Assembly: GCA_035772785.1 (NCBI GenBank) | Contig: JAOCPU010000086.1 | Location: 1 to 64,000, forward strand | DNA length: 64,000 nt | Reading direction: 5' to 3' | Source of the DNA: Phlebiopsis flavidoalba | Lineage: Eukaryota > Basidiomycota > Agaricomycetes > Polyporales > Phanerochaetaceae | Part shown: one piece after another, positions 23,821 through 35,573 of the stretch | How the letters are laid out: each line of letters starts with the position of its first letter | Numbering within the stretch: position 1 is the stretch's first letter | Position numbers and translations under genes: made by a program | Notes under the pieces: generated by a model | Databases searched by the model: none | Told to the model about the DNA's origin: nothing | The model's input: the letters and a program-made list of their open reading frames with translations, nothing else

Positions 23821-24280
23821 CACCACGATGATGCCGGTGGACAGCCTTGGCTCCCTTCAAGTTCAGAATTCGACTTCTGCAAGTCACGGCGCCGCTATAT
23901 CCATATGCCAGGTCGCGACAACCGCAGCCAGTGCCGGCGCAGTTGACGTCAATGCGGGCACAGTGGTTGTACCACGCTGGCGGGTTCGGGAGGTCTCGCA
24001 GGAGCTAGTAGAGTATGCTGGCTTCGCTCTATTCATTACTGTACATCTACGGTGCTATCTATCTATCAATAATGGGATGCTGCTACGTAACCGTATCTCG
24101 TTGCTGTGTCTGTGGATTAAGCGTGACCTGATGGATGACGCTAATCAGAGTTCTACCGCGCGCTAATGCTCAACTAATCGATCGAAATTAGGACGCGGTT
24201 AGTCGAACGAGTAACTAGCTTCGCTAAATCCATCTACTTGACGCAAACGGGACTATTTTAGCTAAAAATTAGGACATTTC

Positions 24281-24315
24281 GCACTAATTTTGTGGGAGGT
24301 GGGATTTCCCTGATG
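24281..24315 (-). repeat. Transposon right terminal inverted repeat
   Basis: Read on the minus strand it begins CATCAGGGAAATCCCACC and continues to an AAAATTAG block, matching the left end. Confidence 0.8.
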
Positions 24316-24466
24316 ACTGCCTGATTATCCGAACTCTACTTGTGGAATATAAATGATGAGCACCATCAACCATCCATTCTTGTACACGATTTGACATATC
24401 ACGAGTTAACTGCATCATCACACAGAAGACTTGATCGCTATCCTTGCTTATCAGTTACGATTTATG

Positions 24467-27400
24467 AATAAATAAATCGTTTCCAATGCGTGTTTGGGTA
24501 TTGGGGTTCTCTTCCTAACCCAAAAATTTCGTAGTAAGCGTGGGACGTGTGTGAATTTTGTTAGTCCCGTTCGATTCAAAATTGAGCGTCCCTTGGGCGT
24601 CTCGCCAACCTCTTAACCCTAAGGTTTTCCATATACAAGATATTTGAAATCAAAACTTTCTGATTTTCTGACATATTGTCGTACATGTGTCTGGCCTCTG
24701 AATCTTGCTACTAACTATGGCAGACCCCTGGAACTACGTACCCCCGACAAGCGTCAAGTACGGTTACGCTAGCAGCGCGAACAAAAACACGATGTTTTCA
24801 ACATCCTGGCAGCTCACAACAAACTTCCGATGAACTTTCGTTCCAGGCATTAGCGCCCGTTCTGGCTGTCAACCGCCACCTTACCTTGCAAAGGACATAC
24901 TCGTTCATCATTAGCAGGTACTTAATGATGTCTGAAAATATTCTCGAAGTCACAGAATGTATTCTTTAACCTCTGTGTTCCCTCTGTTACATCCTAATTG
25001 AGACTTCAATGTATTCCCATGTTTCCACGCATTCTTGCTATCTGGTCTGTTTCTGGCGTTCTTCTCCGTCGCGCGCCACACGACGGTTTTGAAATTGCTT
25101 CGCCGCTTTCAGGCAGTACAGGGCCATCATGGGTTGAAATCCGATGATTCTTCGTTATGAACTCCCTCTTTTTCTATTTCTCTATTTCACCTCATTCACA
25201 AGTTCTTGGTGTTGGTTGTTTTTCTAAAATCAATACATGTACTGTCTTTTTTTATACATCCGTAATATACATTTTGCAGTCCTTGTCATGCTGCTTTTGT
25301 TCTGCATCGCAGCCGTTAGTGTCGCACTGGCCGTTCTCGTCACGGTAACGGGTAGTCCTCGTCACGTTGTGTTTGTCCACGTCGCAGCCATTTATTGTCG
25401 TGGCCATCTTCATCGCGGCAGTCCCCTTGTCGCAGGCCGTCCACGTCCACGTGTGGGGTTCGGCCTCATCGCGGCCATCCTAGTCATGTTTTTTGTCCTC
25501 GTCGCGGCCGGGGCGGGAGTCTGGACACGACGACGCCGTCAGTTCTTAGTAGACGAGAAGGCGGGGTAACGACTTACATGAGGAAAACGGCGGCCCGCTG
25601 ACGAACGCATGCCGTCTTCGTGGGGTGGGGGTTGCGTCGCGGCTAAGTGCCGTCGAGCCGGCCTGGCAGTTGAGACACTGCGATAGACACACACTCGTCA
25701 GCATTCACGAGAGCGACGGTTTCAGTGGTGGTTGCTGAGTACTCACCTAGGTGGTCGCCCTCTGTGGCCCGTGCTGAGATGTAGCGGGCGCGGCACGGCG
25801 ACGGCGGCGTCAACTCAGTGCTTGTGCGCGCAACTGAACAGCGTCGTCGCGGTCAGTGTTATGAGTTTCGCCCGATTCCGAGGATGGGCGTGTTGCGATG
25901 ATTCTTGGACGTCTGCCGCCGGAAGCACTAAGAATACCATAATGCTGGCCTCAGCTCGTTGGGTGGTGGGTGCGTTGGATGGTGAGGTGAACACATCCGG
26001 GCAGGCTAGTTTGCTTGCTTCATTGGCGGCTCAAGTACACTAAGAATCAGGCCTGTTAGCATCGAAGAAGGGAAGTAGGCAAGCTACGGCTTACCTTGTG
26101 CGTCGCGGTTGGTCGCCGAGACCGAGTGTGAGTATCTCCGCCCACGTTCGGCGCGCTGGCGCATTGCTGGCGTCCCAGCGTTATTGAATGCTTGCGCGCG
26201 CACGTGCTCGAGGCCGTCTTCGATGGCGTTTGCCGGGCGTGTGTGTCGCGCGGTCGGCCGGAAAGCACCGCGGTTGTCTAGCGGGGTCACACGTCGCGCG
26301 AGTTTGGTATTCGTGGGCCTTATCCGAGCGAGGGCGGCCGATTCGTCTGCTGGCGTTCGCGGGTCCGCCGTCCGTTGTGCCGTGGGTGTTCAGACGCGAG
26401 AGCGACGTGAGCTATCGCGCCGCTTGGTGTTTGCTGCTGTCGCCATCGTCATCGGTGGTGCCGCGCTCGGCCGGTCTTCAAGTCTTGCAATACGCCGCTC
26501 GATGTAGTCGCCGCCGTCGTGTGGGTCGTCCCTGCTCGCTTTGGTGGATGTGTGCCGGACTTCGACGGCAGTGATGCTCAGATACGAGGGCGGGCTGAGC
26601 TCATCATGGTGCCCGTCGTACTCACTGCCGCCGACATGTTACTCTTCAACTTGCCCGGCGTGCCCTGTGATCTTCCGACACGCCGGGGCTTTGCAGTCGA
26701 CGACGGCAGTGAAGCTCAAGGCGCGAGGACGGGCTGAGCAATATTTGTTGCCCGCCGTAGTCACACTGCCGCCGTCGTCGTCTTTGCCATCGTGCGCGCG
26801 CCGTTCTCGTTGCTGTCGTCGGCTGGATGCACGACCAAGCGGCGGTTAGTGGCGCGTTGACGCATCTGGAGGTATTCAAATGGTAAATGACCCATCTTCG
26901 CTCCCAGGTGTCTTTTCGGTGTGCGTTTTCTGCACATGGGAGGGGGGCCTGCGCGAACGGAGAATAGTAGAGGAGCAGTAGAGGGGACGCACCGTAGCTG
27001 GCGAGCTCGCGAGCTCGCGGCGGCAGTGGGGGGACATGGGATGGGTACATCACTTACCTTTTCCGAGAGTACGCGCGCTCTTGGAGGGCATGTGCGTCGC
27101 GGAGCTGAGGGCGGCGGTCGCGCGAGTTCAGTTTTGGTGCGTGCGCGGGAGAACCAGCGACGCACCTAGTACCAACGAGCTCTCATGCTCGTTTGTATCC
27201 ACCTGAAGCTGGGAAGTGTGCCATGCACGCCTCCCCAGCCTCCTACGATCTTCTCTGACTGTCGATATCGCCAGCTTGAAGGGATACGGCCGTTGAGGGT
27301 GAGGTCGTTAGTGTGCGCATTGAACGGCAATGGGCGGCGAAGGTAACAAAAGAGCTGAAAGGGAAGGGCAGGCAGAGGCTCAGAAGACTCCAGAGAATGT

Positions 27401-27570
27401 CCCCGCGTGAAGACAGGGCGGCAGGAGCCGCCGTTCTCGTGAACGACGGCGGAGGATGGGAGTGCGAGCAGAAGAGTTGCGGGCGCTCCGGACTTGGAAC
27501 TCGACGAGCGGCAAGCGCCGGGGTTTCTCCGAGGCTGCTCGCTCGCTCGCGCGAACGCTGCCTTGGTGAA
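24467..27570 (-). repeat. Right arm of the large inverted repeat
   Basis: Read in reverse, 24,467-25,110 matches 2,880-3,530 and 27,290-27,570 matches 190-430, in the same order as the left arm. The inner edge at about 24,467 lies only 150 bp from the transposon right end. The centre of the arm (25,290-27,160) contains a minisatellite and GC-rich sequence with several long but featureless frames. These include Val/Leu-rich and Arg-rich translations that I regard as by-products. Confidence 0.75.
25290..25570. repeat. Degenerate minisatellite in the right arm
   Basis: Variants of a roughly 18-24 bp unit resembling CGTCGCGGCCATC recur, e.g. CATCGCAGCCGTTAG, CGTCGCAGCCATTTA, CATCGCGGCCATCCTAG and CGTCGCGGCCGG. 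In reverse complement it resembles the 700-1,700 array. Confidence 0.6.
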
Positions 27571-27807
27571 GCTCGCTATCACTGCACTTCAGGCCTCGGC
27601 CGCGTGGCAGCTCTTCATACGCCCACGCCACTGAGCCTCTCGACGATATGCCGCGAGCGTGCGCGCCCTCGGCGGTGCTCTTGCCATGACTCAATGGACC
27701 CCAAGGAGGAGGCGGAGGACATCGACCTCCTCGGCAGCGGCGGCTCTGGCGCGGAGCCGTTCGCAGGGCGCCGCACGCGTCACGGCATCGTACTCGTCGG
27801 AATTGAC

Positions 27808-28073
27808 GTGTCGGCGCGCGCACGAGCCGAGCGCAGCTCGGGCGAGGAGCTGCGCGCCCAGTAGAATACTTGGTGTGAGTAGATATTATTTACTGTAATT
27901 TAAATATTCTAGTTCACATAAACTATCTTGCGATCTGATTAATGATTACTTAGGCTCACTGGCGCGTCCCCGTTCACGTATCCAGCGCGCGCACGAGCCG
28001 AGCTCAGCTCGGCGATGGAGCGCGCCCAATAGAGCACCGTCTACCGGATACTGCAAGTATCTACTGTAAGTCA
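27808..28073 (+). repeat. Direct repeat pair just outside the right arm
   Basis: A unit of about 85 bp at 27,808-27,896 recurs at 27,985-28,073. Both start GCGCGCGCACGAGCCGAG, continue with a CAGCTCGG block and GCGCGCCCA, and end TTTACTGTAA or TCTACTGTAA. The copies have diverged by substitutions and small gaps. Confidence 0.75.
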
Positions 28074-28683
28074 CAAAAGGTTATTCATAAATCGGTCGAG
28101 CCAGAAATGGCCCATATCCGCTAGTCTCCCCGAAGATTTTTGTATTCAGACTCGTGCTACCCGCTTCCAAATGCGCCGCAAAACTCGCCATCATCTTGGT
28201 GCCGCAAGCTCAAGCATCAAATAATGATTCATATAAGCTCTACTTCATTGAGAGGGGTGCAGCTGGCTACTTTGATATAACACGGAATAATTACAGAGTT
28301 GGGAGCGCTCAGAGTGAAGTGGTGATGCTAGATTGTTGACGCGATGGCTATGTGCCACAAGAGACGAGTATCGGAGGGCCCAAATCTCCTACGATACCAA
28401 TCTAGTATCGGGGCTCGAAGAGCCTGCGGAAAGTGCTGCTGTCGCTTCATCTGATAGTATCTGTCCATCCTCTCTTGCTCCCGGCGCTCCACTTCGGGGC
28501 CCTCGAGATGAACCCGATACCTAGGTTTGAAGTTGGGTACGGATCCTGGTCCGGCCAGAGCGGGCCTAGAAATCTCAGCTGTAAAAGTTCCCGAAGCGCC
28601 GTACGTTGTAGCCGTCTAGCCCTTCCGTGAATGCGAGCCGTACAAACCTTTTGAGCTTGCTCCAATTTGGCCTGCGCCTAAAT
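28074..28683. other. No recognisable gene
   Basis: Only short frames on both strands are present, with no motif or repeat that I recognise. Confidence 0.4.
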
Positions 28684-29632
28684 TCAGCACGCGGTATTAT
28701 GCAGGGGCCATAGAAGGAGACGTACAGGAATGTGTAGCTTCAGCTCACACGGGTGTTCGATCTCGATTGTGATGGCAGCCCGCGGAACCATGCTGAGGTC
28801 GAAGATGGGCTTGTTTGATTGAAGGCAAAGAGTACATGTTGTACCGAGCGGAGATATCTTGCAAAGTCGCACTTGTCGGTGCGAACGGAGATGGATGACC
28901 AAATTGGGAATCGTACTTCAGAGTAATCTGCTCAGGATCGAAGAGCTGAGAGCAGTGTTGAGCGCTGAGTAAAGCCAAGATGGCGGGCGACGTACCTCCA
29001 TAAAGTTTCTTTCACGGGGCTTGCGCCACTCGATACAGAGTCTCTTTACGGTTGGCATCGGGGACGGGGCATCCAAGGGGGGACGAAGGCCCTCTATGTT
29101 GACTACGCTGAGGTTATGCTCCCGCAAAGCTTCCCAGATTGGCTTAGGAAGAGGGGAAACGTTACCCGCCGCATTTGAGGGTGATGCTCTTGAGGCGAGT
29201 GGCGCGACTGATAGCTTCAACGAGAAGAGGCACAATGACAACGGAGAACGACTCTGCCTTTGTTGTCTCCACGGGAGGTAATGGTGAGCATTCGCGTGCA
29301 GTGGGATCGATCAGCGAAGTGCTTGATGCGTTTCGCGAACAGATTCCTCATTCCAGGCGTCGAACCCGACCTTTTCGTCGCGCTCAGTGAGCTTGGGAGA
29401 GTGCATGTAGTTCCGAGGTGTCCGCAGCGTAAGGTGATAGTCTTGAAAAATATAATGACCGCATATTTCGTTTAGGTCTCTACAGACGAGCGAGAGGGGC
29501 CAGAGATCTTTGTTGGAGATAACCCGTCCTCCTTCGCGGCCGTACTTGAGCGTTTGTCCCCTCAAGCTCGACATACGCGGCAGTAATCGCTTCCAAGACG
29601 TCATATGGTAACCTTGGGGTTTCTGAAGGCAT
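28684..29632 (-). CDS. F-box protein, frameshifted
   Basis: F-box proteins recruit targets to SCF ubiquitin ligases, and this is a very large family in Agaricomycetes. The ATG at 29,632 gives MPSETPRLPYDVLEAITAAY, an F-box opening (LPxDVLxxI). After a frame change near 29,530 it continues KDLWPLSLVCRDLNEICGHY, the second half of the F-box with the conserved Leu/Val-Cys-Arg. The body has HLTLRTPRNYMHSPKLTERD, then in another frame IWEALREHNLSVVNIEGLRP and MPTVKRLCIEWRKPRERNF, then TLKYDSQFGHPSPFAPTSAT. The last piece (IEIEHPCELKLHIPVRLLLW) ends at 28,684. This leucine-rich tail is typical of such proteins. At least three frame changes occur, from introns, indels or both. Confidence 0.65.
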
Positions 29633-30790
29633 AGGATATATTGAACGTAAATACGCCTACGAGAGCGAGGTGAGAAAATGGACAAGGTCCAGCTGTAGGG
29701 TGGTTTTACACACCTGGGGAGAACTTATGGTGAATTTGACAGCGAGCGCTGTTGTTGCGAGGAGACCTGGTCAGTGATCGTGGGTGATAGAGAGCAGAAG
29801 CTTGAGCTGTAGTGGGCAAGAACTGCTTTTTAAGCCCTCCAGAATCTAGTAGTGAGTGGCAGTGGCACAGTCCCATCGCATCTATGCACGTGTATACACG
29901 TGTCTATGAACTCGGTGAAGATACTAGAGAAAGGTTTCTTTAAGATCGCAGTAGGACCAATTCATCATTACTCCAGTTGACATACCGATGCAGCGGCCCC
30001 GGGCATAATTGAAAAATATCCTTGTGGCTGGTGGCGGGCATCGAGGAAACGGAATACTGCGCCAGAATGAGACCGGACGAAAACACATGTTTCTTCCTCC
30101 GTTGATTTGTTACTTTGAGTTGAGAGAGGTGAGATATATGAATCTTATTGCTATCCGGCAGCCTTTGGAGTAGGTGGGGTCGTCGTCGAGAACTGTGCTA
30201 CATACCCTGCTCGTGCTGGTCTCGGAGCCAACCATTTAGAATGTGAGTTCGTCGACTTTTTAAATTTCTGTAATTGAGCGCGCGCGCTGATTGCCCGAGC
30301 TACTACCTTGGGGTTTTATCAGGTTAAGTAACCCCTTTAAGCAGCATTGATTACCCTCGCTCAAATATTCAAATGTTCGCCAAACCACATGTTATATCGC
30401 TCGAAGTATCGAAACGTTGGGGCAAGCGTATGATATTGTGATAAAACCGAAGATAGCCATCACACATCGTCGTTTCGAAACACCTATTCACAGACTGTGA
30501 CAATTTGATTTCATGTATTTGTTTACAAACGTAGTATTTCGGAGAACATACAGCCAGTCGTCGCCGTGTACAGTGAATTGGACCTTCGGGTAAAAAAACG
30601 TCAGACAAACTGAATGATGGTAAAAAAAGAGTGAACCGCTTACATCAAATGTTCGACACGGGTCGCCTTGGTTTGCGGGTTCTGCGCGTGATTGTCGAAT
30701 GGAATGGCCGAGGACGCTAGAGGTTGCGGTTAGGTAAGTCGTGTCAAGGCCATGTGAGACTCACGGAAGAACTACACGCAAAAACATGAG
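29633..30790. other. Intergenic, no recognisable gene
   Basis: The sequence is AT-richer than its neighbours. A short minus-strand frame at 30,369-30,608 has no motif. I see nothing else. Confidence 0.4.
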
Positions 30791-31789
30791 TTAATTGGCT
30801 GAGACAATGTAAGCTTTAGAGCCACTCACGACGCCGAGCAGTCGTTTTGTTTTGTTCTTGTGGAACAAAACGCGGTCTTCGTTATAGTCGGTCTCCACAT
30901 TGTCCCAGGAATCGACCTCAGAGAGCTTGTTGAAGACAAAGTTACCGTTTACGTCTGTTGAGTAGGCCAATGTAAGACATGTGTGACTGCCAACTGTGGA
31001 CACAAAGACGCACTGTGCACGCGTGGAGTAGTGTCTCCGGTGACCTGCCACACAACCTTCTTGCCGATGGGAGTTAGTGTCAGAGTTGCTGTCTCCACCT
31101 TGGTCTGCTTGTAGAGATGCCCAAAGCTTGTAGCGACTTGATGGTCCACCCACTTGTGCCTTCACCCTCCTTCACGTAACGACTGAGCTGGAGTCTCGGT
31201 AACTCCCATTCTATAATTTGTATCAGCTGGTGACGTTTAACTGTCCTCACTTGCACTTACGGGTGTCCCTCGTGATAAACTGAATCAGAACGATCAGCTT
31301 TGGAACTGTGAAGGTATGAGTGAAGCTTACACTGGCATAGCGAACGTGTTGTGGTTCTCAGGACTGAAGACAAATCGACCCTGATAGTGGGAGGCTTTTG
31401 ATAGTTTCCGTGTAACCTTGTGTACGGAGTATCTCCAGAGACATTGAAGTCGGAACGCAGCGTCGTAGAAACAAAAGACCCTCGGGATCTATACCGTGTG
31501 TGCAGTTTCAGCTCCCGCGTTGTGGGTAGGACTGTAGAACCAGACACACCGTGACCAAACTCGACGTTGTCAATGAATTCTTTGGCAATGAAGCCAGCTT
31601 CGAGACGCAGGCCTGTCTTGCTGCCGTCGCCCCAGTAAAAGAGAGCGTAGGCACACCGCTGCTAGTGGTGTAAGTGTCGCTGAGGCTGTCGATCTGCTTG
31701 CCAAAGGAGTCGGTTGTGGTGTACATAGTGAGGATGTGCGAAGCAAGAGTAGGCTGGGGGCTGTAAGAACAATATGCTTGAGTTCTCAT
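30791..31789 (-). CDS. Conserved-looking hypothetical protein, frameshifted
   Basis: I do not recognise the family. The ATG at 31,789, or the internal one at 31,726 (MYTTTDSFGKQIDSLSDTYT), opens a protein that shifts frame at about 31,650 into AYALFYWGDGSKTGLRLEAG and EFIDNVEFGHGVSGSTVLPT. It then runs TRELKLHTRYRSRGSF and DFNVSGDTPYTRL to a donor (GTAAGT) near 31,260. The next exon reads SRYVKEGEGTSG, TKVETATLTLTPIGKKVVWQ, HTCLTLAYSTDVNGNFVFNK, NEDRVLFHKNKTKRLLGVV and ends at 30,791. The many Thr/Ser/Val beta-strand-like segments and lack of long helices suggest a beta-rich fold. No signal peptide is visible. At least two one-base shifts are needed to connect the parts. Confidence 0.5.
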
Positions 31790-33958
31790 GTTTTTATACT
31801 ACCCGTGAGGTATCAACCGCCAACCACGTTACTACACCATTTATGGCGCAATGTCAACATAAATCTCGTATAAATTTCAAAGCAGTCCTTCTCAAGCCCT
31901 ATCGCTAGCATTGAGGATCGCTAACTTCACGCTGCGGGCCTACCTACTGAGAAAGGCGGCCATACGATTGGCTCGTAGAAAAGTGCCGTTTTTCTGTGGC
32001 GCCCTGGCGTTGCGTACCGTGACTGTCGAGACCAAGCACGGAATGAGCTGCCGAGCGCGAGCCGTCTGCGGGCCGCATCAGGCCGCATCCATGTGGCGGC
32101 CCCTCAAAGTTATCGATAGGCTCTGGCATGGAGCGTGACCTCATAATGCCGCACGGGTCCTGGACCGTGCCGAGGACGCTATGCATCGGTAAGTTTCGCT
32201 GAGTGCAGAGCAAGGGCGTCAAGTGCATCACCTACACTTCCGATGCATGCGCTAAGAAACATTCAGTTGCATAACATACGTCAAGTACCGCGACTCATCG
32301 ACGTGCATCAAGGTAGTAGGAAAGGGTCTGTGGGAAAGAAACATGAACGAGACTTCTGCTGTCATGGATCGGCCACACAGCTGCACGATGTATTGCCAAT
32401 GAAGAGGACGTTCGTTGAGCATAATAGGAAGGATGTTACATGCGGTCAACATTCTGTCCGCTTGTAGGACCAAAGGTACCTTGATCAAGAGGGATGGTAG
32501 GAAAGGGTCTGTGAGAACGAGCATAAGCGAAGCTTAAGTTACCATGACAGACCGGCACACGCACGGACTCTGGACACGGAACGAGGGCGAAGACCTGGAC
32601 AAAGGCACCATGAGCTCGTTTAGCCCACAATAAACTAATCCTGTTCGTGTGGCTTTCGTATACTTGCTGCTCCTAGTGCCGGATTTTCATGCATGGATGT
32701 GTGCGCAGCTCGCGAGAGGAAGCCTTCATGCAAGCTCGATGGCGACGTGCTGTATGACAGAGACCTAAAGTTTAGTGAAGCCACCGCCTCCCTGGCTTCC
32801 AAGAAGAAGAAGCTACACAGTATACCGTGGTCCGTCCATATATGCACACATGACATTAGGAGAATTTTCTGCCGAAAGAATAGTCTCTTCAGTGTCGAGT
32901 TCAAGCTCAACAGATGGTGGTGCGACGCACGTAGAGGCAACGTGGGAAAGTTCCCTGACCTTGGGTCATTTTACTACACGTGGTAATTTCCGAATATTAT
33001 GTAATTGTCGTTTCTTCCGTGCGCGACGTCCCACGAGGGAATACGTCCACGTGTGCGCAAGCCTGAGGAAAATGACCTCTTCTCTCGTTAACCGCACCAG
33101 GCAACAGCTCCACCCTTCTCAACACTTCTCAACCTCATCCACTAGCAACGGCAAACCATATGACATCTTCACGGCCACTGTAGACGGCTCAAGACCGCGA
33201 AAGTGTCTCAATGCTCGTATCGATCATCTGTTCACAGACTTTCACCCCAGGAAACGCGCACCAAGCGCGGCCCACGCGTCATTCGCATTGAACACGACTT
33301 GAACATAACACTGTAGAGGGCAATTCGAAATGTCAGGACATGGATTATGAAAGGCCCTCATCATTCTTAAGGCGTTCGTCGGGACATCGTAGCAACACCC
33401 AACACAGTGAGTACGTAGACTTCAGGCTCTAAGCGCATTATACCCGTGACCATACACGGTGTAGTGGCAAGCAGCCGACGGCTCCGAGGTTCCTTTGGCG
33501 GCTACGTCGGAAGAGGAGCAGCTTGGAGCACAAGCATAGGCGGTCTCCGAACAAGTGCATGACTCCTGAGCGTCGTGGAAGATTATCGAATCAGATGTAA
33601 CGCGGTCTCCACCGGCATACCAGCGACTACGGCTTCGCCTGAGAGCTTTCCGCTCGAGCTAGGATACAGGCCGCCTCGGACTTCTTCAGAGCTTTAACAA
33701 CAAATACGGTTAGCGCTACATCCCACGGACTGCGACTACGGCATTCATCGATCATCTCTTGCCCTACAAAGCTGAACAGGTACGGAACGCGTGGCGTCGA
33801 GTGTCTGGGAGGTCTCTCGGAGTTCTTGACTGCCTCATTCCCCGCAACAGTAACGTGATTTTTCACTGCCGAAACCTCTCGCAGAAGATCCGGCACATAG
33901 CTTTTTCGTGTATGCTTCTAATTCGTCGAGTCCAATTTAATAAGCCCGTTCTTCCCAC
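31790..33958. other. No recognisable gene; contains a direct repeat
   Basis: The long plus-strand frame at 32,775-33,302 begins only with GTG and shows no domain. A minus-strand frame at 33,627-33,896 (PYLFSFVGQEMIDECRSR, then VALTVFVVKALKKSEAAC) is mildly protein-like but isolated. The direct repeat is listed separately. Confidence 0.4.
32303..32565. repeat. Two tandem-like copies of an approximately 75-bp unit
   Basis: GGTAGGAAAGGGTCTGTG-type sequence at 32,310-32,385 recurs at 32,490-32,565. It is followed in both by AAxGAxCATxAxCGA, then CATG(G)A and CGGCACAC or CGGCCACAC. On the minus strand both copies encode SHRPFPTTL-like or SHRPFPTIP-like peptides, so the unit may come from a decayed coding repeat. 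Confidence 0.65.
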
Positions 33959-35573
33959 TCACGCCACAGTGCAGAAAATGCATTTACGAACGAAACCGCG
34001 GGAAGCGCCAGACTTGGGAGGCAGCGGCGTGACTTTCTCCATCGCATACCGAATCGCATCCAGTTCTCTGACCTTCATCCCGTTCCCCTGCCCCTCTTTC
34101 GTCGCCAGCGCCCTACTGAGCTCCTCGCACACCGCACGCTGCAGCCCCGCGCGGTCGAGCGGCTCGCCGCCGGGGGGATAGAAGTTGAAGCAGGCGGCGC
34201 CGCGACGCCGCCCTTCCACGGGTAGCGCACGAGGATGTCCGCGAGCGGGGGGAAGATGTCCATCATGAGCGGGTGCATGCAGCGTGCACGAGCCACCGGC
34301 GGAGGTCGTCGTCCTGCGCCACGGCAGGGTCGTACCAGATGTCGTCCGATGATCTTCAGGAGGTAGCAGTATGCGGCGTCCATCGCCAGCGAGAGCTATA
34401 GTGCGGCTTGTGAGAAGAGGGTGTGGAGGTGGCGAGCGGGGCACGTACGCGGCTAGAGGTACTCCGTATGGAGTCTGTAGTGTGGTAGTAGTTCTGTCCT
34501 CGGGGTTCTTCGGGACAGGGAAGCATGTCCACGAGGTAGTCCCGAGTTTTGTTGTACTGTTTGTTGGCAAAACTGAGGAAGACGTCGTAATGTGAATCTT
34601 TGATGCCGTTTCCGCCCTCTCCCTGGTCGATGATCTTCAATAGAGCTCGTTTTGCGGTGTCGAGGTCACGAATGACCACCATATCGGAGCCAAAGAAGTC
34701 GTCAGGACCGAATTTGGCGCCTTCGGGTTTAGTTGCTGAGGATATCAGAGTTTTTGGCGTATTCCACATCCAAGCCTGTGGCTCGCATAAGACAACGGGC
34801 GTGGCACCGAGATCTGAGGCGCATATAGCTGCAAGCGAGAACTCACCGTTTTTCGAAAACGCGATAGAATTCACCAATGCTGTGGTAGCGACCGACGGAT
34901 CCGTGGAGGATGCCCGGGATGTCGTCTGCAGCGTCACCCGGGAGTTACAGAATCCATGGCAATCGTGTCCCATTGAATTCTTGATTGCGCTGTCGATTGC
35001 TGGGGTGTGCAAATTCGGATCGACCCGAGCTTTGTAGGGTGATTCGATCTGTAACAGGAGAGACTCTAAGCGAGTTGCGAGTTGCGTCGCCGTAGTCGCG
35101 GTTGTATTTACCTTAACGAAAGTTCCTAGAAGTCGCTTCTCTGCGGCCTCGAGGTCAAGCTTGATTTGATCATACAGCAACACCGATTTTTCGTCATATG
35201 TAGGTATATGCGTGGGACGGTAGAGTCTGAACTCGCCCCACCGAGCGCGCGGAGTAATATTTCCTGCCAGCGACAGGTGCAGCATCTCCTGCTGTACGAT
35301 CCCTATCAGAGCCGTCAGAGATTATCTGCCGAGTACGCAAGACATTACTACGTACCAAGGAGACAATATTTTGCTTTAGTTCCCTGGGCCAGCTCCTTGG
35401 TCACTACGGATGCTCCAAGTAGCATAGAGATACAGCGGGATTGTCGTGAACTCGATGGCGGACAGCGGCGGTCGCATGGGAGCGTATAACTTTTCGATGG
35501 CTTTCTCGGGCATCGTCGTCTTCTCCATCGAGTATAATGTTGATCTGACCATCTTTGCCACCAGTCGAGCCAT
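33959..35573 (-). CDS. VioB-like iminophenyl-pyruvate dimer synthase (ferritin-fold) protein
   Basis: The VioB/RebD/StaD ferritin-like domain couples amino-acid-derived imines in bisindole pathways; fungal homologues have no assigned reaction known to me. The first exon opens with ATG at 35,573 (MARLVAKMVRSTLYSMEKTT) and reaches the first metal-ligand helix, AIEFTTIPLYLYATWSI. A 53-bp intron (35,303-35,355, GTACGT...ATAG) precedes IVQQEMLHLSLAGNI, which carries the ExxH ligand pair. The body includes RLYRPTHIPTYDEKSVL, GPDDFFGSDMVVIRDLDTAK and DSHYDVFLSFANKQYNKTRD, where the His is another likely ligand. The C-terminus has LAMDAAYCYLLKII, MMDIFPPLADILVRYP and CFNFYPPGGEPLDRAGLQRA, ending at 33,959. 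One-base shifts occur near 35,410 and 34,220. The LodA-like gene lies divergent about 2 kb away. Confidence 0.72.

Larger units (their letters stand above)
14705..24315 (-). mobile_element. Plavaka-like DNA transposon, about 9.6 kb, with cargo genes
   Basis: The ends match as inverted repeats. The left end reads CATCAGGGAAAACCCTCC. The right end, reversed, reads CATCAGGGAAATCCCACC; 19 of the first 22 bases agree. Both ends then continue to an AATTAG block and to AT-rich subterminal sequence rich in CTAAT/ATTAG motifs. The dinucleotide AC flanks both ends (14,703-14,704 and 24,316-24,317) and could be a 2-bp target duplication, though two bases are weak evidence. Inside are a transposase of the basidiomycete Plavaka group (minus strand), one further minus-strand gene, and plus-strand genes transcribed away from the transposase across a 200 bp divergent promoter gap. 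Transposase frameshifts suggest the copy may be inactive, or that the assembly has errors. Confidence 0.8.

Noticed and set aside
14703..24317. AC dinucleotide as proof of target site duplication
   Set aside because: A two-base match has a 1 in 16 chance. I mention it but do not rely on it.
26109..27864. Several long overlapping frames in the right repeat arm
   Set aside because: They lie on both strands in GC-rich repeat sequence and have no splice structure or motif.
32775..33302. 175-codon plus-strand frame
   Set aside because: It begins at GTG and not ATG, shows no domain, and its composition is not protein-like.
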